15,744 bases of DNA from JAKLDO01 sp035354435. GTDB lineage: Bacteria > UBP6 > UBA1177. A program made the position numbers and the translations under genes. The DNA lies in contig DAOQAY010000061.1 of assembly GCA_035354435.1 (NCBI GenBank), positions 1 to 15,744 on the forward strand, read 5' to 3'. The notes below the pieces were generated by a model. That model saw only the letters and a program-made list of their open reading frames with translations, did not search any database and was not told the origin of the DNA. Each line of letters opens with the position of its first letter. Within the stretch, counting starts at the first letter, position 1. Positions 14,725 through 15,744 of this stretch are shown piece by piece.

Positions 14725-15399
14725 ATGGAAGAAAGAAATTTTATCGTCACTGCAATATACAAAAACTTTGCATTGTTACTGTTCTTTGTCGTTTTCAATG
14801 TCATTATTTATTTTTTCACTTTTATGGAAAGTCTGAATGCCTGTTTTCCGGTGACAGTTATTACCACAGACCGAACTCAGATCGATAATATTATCAATGA
14901 TCTTACCGTGTGTTCCGAATCTGTTGACACCGAAAAAATGACATTTGACTCAGCAATATTCAATCATTACGAAACTCCCCCTGTCAAGGATGTTTACCTT
15001 TTTTCTCTCTCTTTTCCATATGAAAAATGGGATCGTGTAAAAAATCTGGACAATGCGATAACAGATATAAATCCGTATGTTGAAAAAACTGTTATCACTT
15101 ATAACGGGGCAAGGATCAAGTTCTTTTCTATAGCTTTTATAATAATTTTCGGAATATGGCTTATTTTTACTATCAGAATTGCACCGTCATGGAAAAAATC
15201 TAAACACAATTTTTTTGTAACAGCCATTTCGACAGTTATATCTTTCACCATTCTTTCTTTTTTATCCTGTTTTTTTGCATCGGCAAAAACATACTCTTTC
15301 ATATTTATCTCCATTTCGGTGTTCTTTGTAACATATATCATAATACTTTCAATAATTTATAGACTTATTACAATTGGTAAAACAGGAGAGAACCGATGA
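14725..15399 (+). CDS. Four-helix membrane protein with FtsX-like topology
   Basis: I do not recognise this protein with certainty. Its 224 residues show transmembrane helices at about 14-33, 132-152, 163-187 and 190-215. The basic loop RIAPSWKKSKHN (151-162) should be cytoplasmic, giving N-in/C-in topology with a large periplasmic domain of about 95 residues between helices 1 and 2. That is the FtsX/ABC-permease (FtsX-type) layout, and the periplasmic part has an FtsX-like alternation of short strands with helices (TVITTDRTQIDNIINDL; SFPYEKWDRVKNLDNAI). It is shorter than typical FtsX (about 300) and no ftsE ATPase precedes it. Two periplasmic cysteines (40, 62) might form a disulfide. GAGG lies four bases before the ATG. 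It overlaps the next lipoprotein gene by ATGA, so the two are probably made together. Confidence 0.6.
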   Translation: MEERNFIVTAIYKNFALLLFFVVFNVIIYFFTFMESLNACFPVTVITTDRTQIDNIINDLTVCSESVDTEKMTFDSAIFNHYETPPVKDVYLFSLSFPYEKWDRVKNLDNAITDINPYVEKTVITYNGARIKFFSIAFIIIFGIWLIFTIRIAPSWKKSKHNFFVTAISTVISFTILSFLSCFFASAKTYSFIFISISVFFVTYIIILSIIYRLITIGKTGENR

Positions 15400-15744
15400 A
15401 AAAACTACTAATAACCCTTTTAATTGCAACTCTGCTTTTTTCATGCAATTTCCAAAAGTTTGCCGATGTGGATAATGAAGCATTAATAGACTCTGATCAG
15501 TCTGAAATTTCTGACGACTCCGATCTGTCCGATGAATCAGTTCTGTCAGATGATGACTCAAACGACTTTGACCAGCCTGACGATCCAGACCTTTCAGACG
15601 GAGATACTGGTAACACTGGCGATACCGGTAATACTGGCGATACCGGTAATACTGGCGATACCGGTAACACTGGCGATACCGGCAACACCGGCGATACTGG
15701 TAACACTGGCGATACTGGTAACACTGGCGATACTGGTAACACTG
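15396..15744 (+). CDS. Lipoprotein with Asp/Ser-rich linker and Gly-Asp-Thr-Gly-Asn-Thr repeats (3' end outside window)
   Basis: The first 116 residues of an unknown lipoprotein are visible. It starts MKKLLITLLIATLLFSC, a lipoprotein signal peptide with lipobox LFSC and lipidated Cys17, so the mature protein is anchored in a membrane, probably the outer one. Residues 24-68 form an acidic linker rich in Asp and Ser (DSDQSEISDDSDLSDES pattern), then from residue 69 eight copies of the hexapeptide GDTGNT run to the window edge. Gly falls at every third position, as in collagen-like Gly-X-Thr proteins, but there is no proline in the repeat. Whatever functional domain follows is not visible. AGGAGAG (15384-15390) is five bases before the ATG, which overlaps the upstream stop (ATGA). 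The role is unknown; surface exposure is inferred. Confidence 0.85.
   Translation, partial: MKKLLITLLIATLLFSCNFQKFADVDNEALIDSDQSEISDDSDLSDESVLSDDDSNDFDQPDDPDLSDGDTGNTGDTGNTGDTGNTGDTGNTGDTGNTGDTGNTGDTGNTGDTGNT
15600..15743 (+). repeat. Eight tandem 18-bp repeats encoding GDTGNT
   Basis: Eight consecutive 18-base units (type GGCGATACCGGTAATACT) continue to the window end. Units differ only at third codon positions (ACT/ACC, GGT/GGC, AAC/AAT, and GGA in the first), so all eight encode the same hexapeptide. The array lies within the lipoprotein gene and has no spacers. Confidence 0.97.

Noticed and set aside
15497..15742. Minus-strand open frame with a perfect SPVLPV repeat
   Set aside because: It is the antisense reading of the GDTGNT repeat array; an 18-base repeat without stops is open on several frames. 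The plus strand has a promoter, ribosome-binding site, signal peptide and lipobox.
15600..15744. Direct repeats considered as a CRISPR or iteron array
   Set aside because: Units are contiguous with no spacers, in phase with codons, and vary only synonymously, so they are a coding tandem repeat.

Overview
The window is about 15.7 kb of AT-rich chromosome (roughly 37% G+C by eye) from a Gram-negative bacterium that is probably anaerobic and rod-shaped. The evidence is a MreBCD/PBP2/RodA cell-wall elongation set, a TolC-type outer-membrane channel, a periplasmic MlaC-like lipid carrier and a lipoprotein gene, plus an oxygen-sensitive indolepyruvate:ferredoxin oxidoreductase and a membrane pyrophosphatase. 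I cannot fix the phylum. The long Asp/Ser-rich, Gly-Asp-Thr-Gly-Asn-Thr lipoprotein suggests a little-studied, mostly uncultured lineage (FCB-like or deltaproteobacteria-like), but that is only an impression.

Layout. 1-4968 (+): the 3' part of mreB, then mreC, mreD, mrdA (PBP2) and rodA, tightly packed with stop/start overlaps, one elongasome operon. 4969-5023: a short convergent gap holding a near-perfect REP-like palindrome. 5024-7459 (-): a membrane pyrophosphatase (hppA), divergent from iorA-iorB (+, 7609-10046), with promoter-like sequences for both in the 149-bp gap. 10018-14510 (-): a translation/envelope cluster transcribed in the order rpsB, tsf, tolC, mlaC-like, queH; its 3' end overlaps the 3' end of iorB by 29 bp. 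14511-14724: a divergent regulatory region with a strong promoter and structured leader for rpsB, and a separate extended -10 promoter for the rightward genes. 14725-15744 (+): a four-helix membrane protein with FtsX topology, overlapping by ATGA a lipoprotein gene that runs off the window inside an 18-bp tandem repeat.

The genes fit four themes: cell elongation (MreB filament, MreCD, PBP2 transpeptidase, RodA glycosyltransferase); anaerobic energy metabolism (pyrophosphate-driven ion pumping, 2-oxoacid oxidation to acyl-CoA and reduced ferredoxin); translation (S2, EF-Ts, and QueH for tRNA queuosine); and envelope transport (TolC, MlaC-like).

The most interesting items are not new gene families but small departures from the norm: (i) an intrinsic terminator placed exactly over the codons of the TolC signal peptide, just after tsf; (ii) a candidate H-type pseudoknot in the rpsB leader ending next to the ribosome-binding site; (iii) an IorA ferredoxin domain in which the second cysteine of both clusters is replaced (Ser and Asp); (iv) a Cys/His cluster in PBP2 whose spacing matches a reported PBP2 zinc site; (v) a Gly-to-Val change in the phosphate-binding loop of MreB; (vi) an orphan FtsX-like protein paired with a collagen-like-repeat lipoprotein. 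I found no phage, insertion sequence, CRISPR array, tRNA or defence system.
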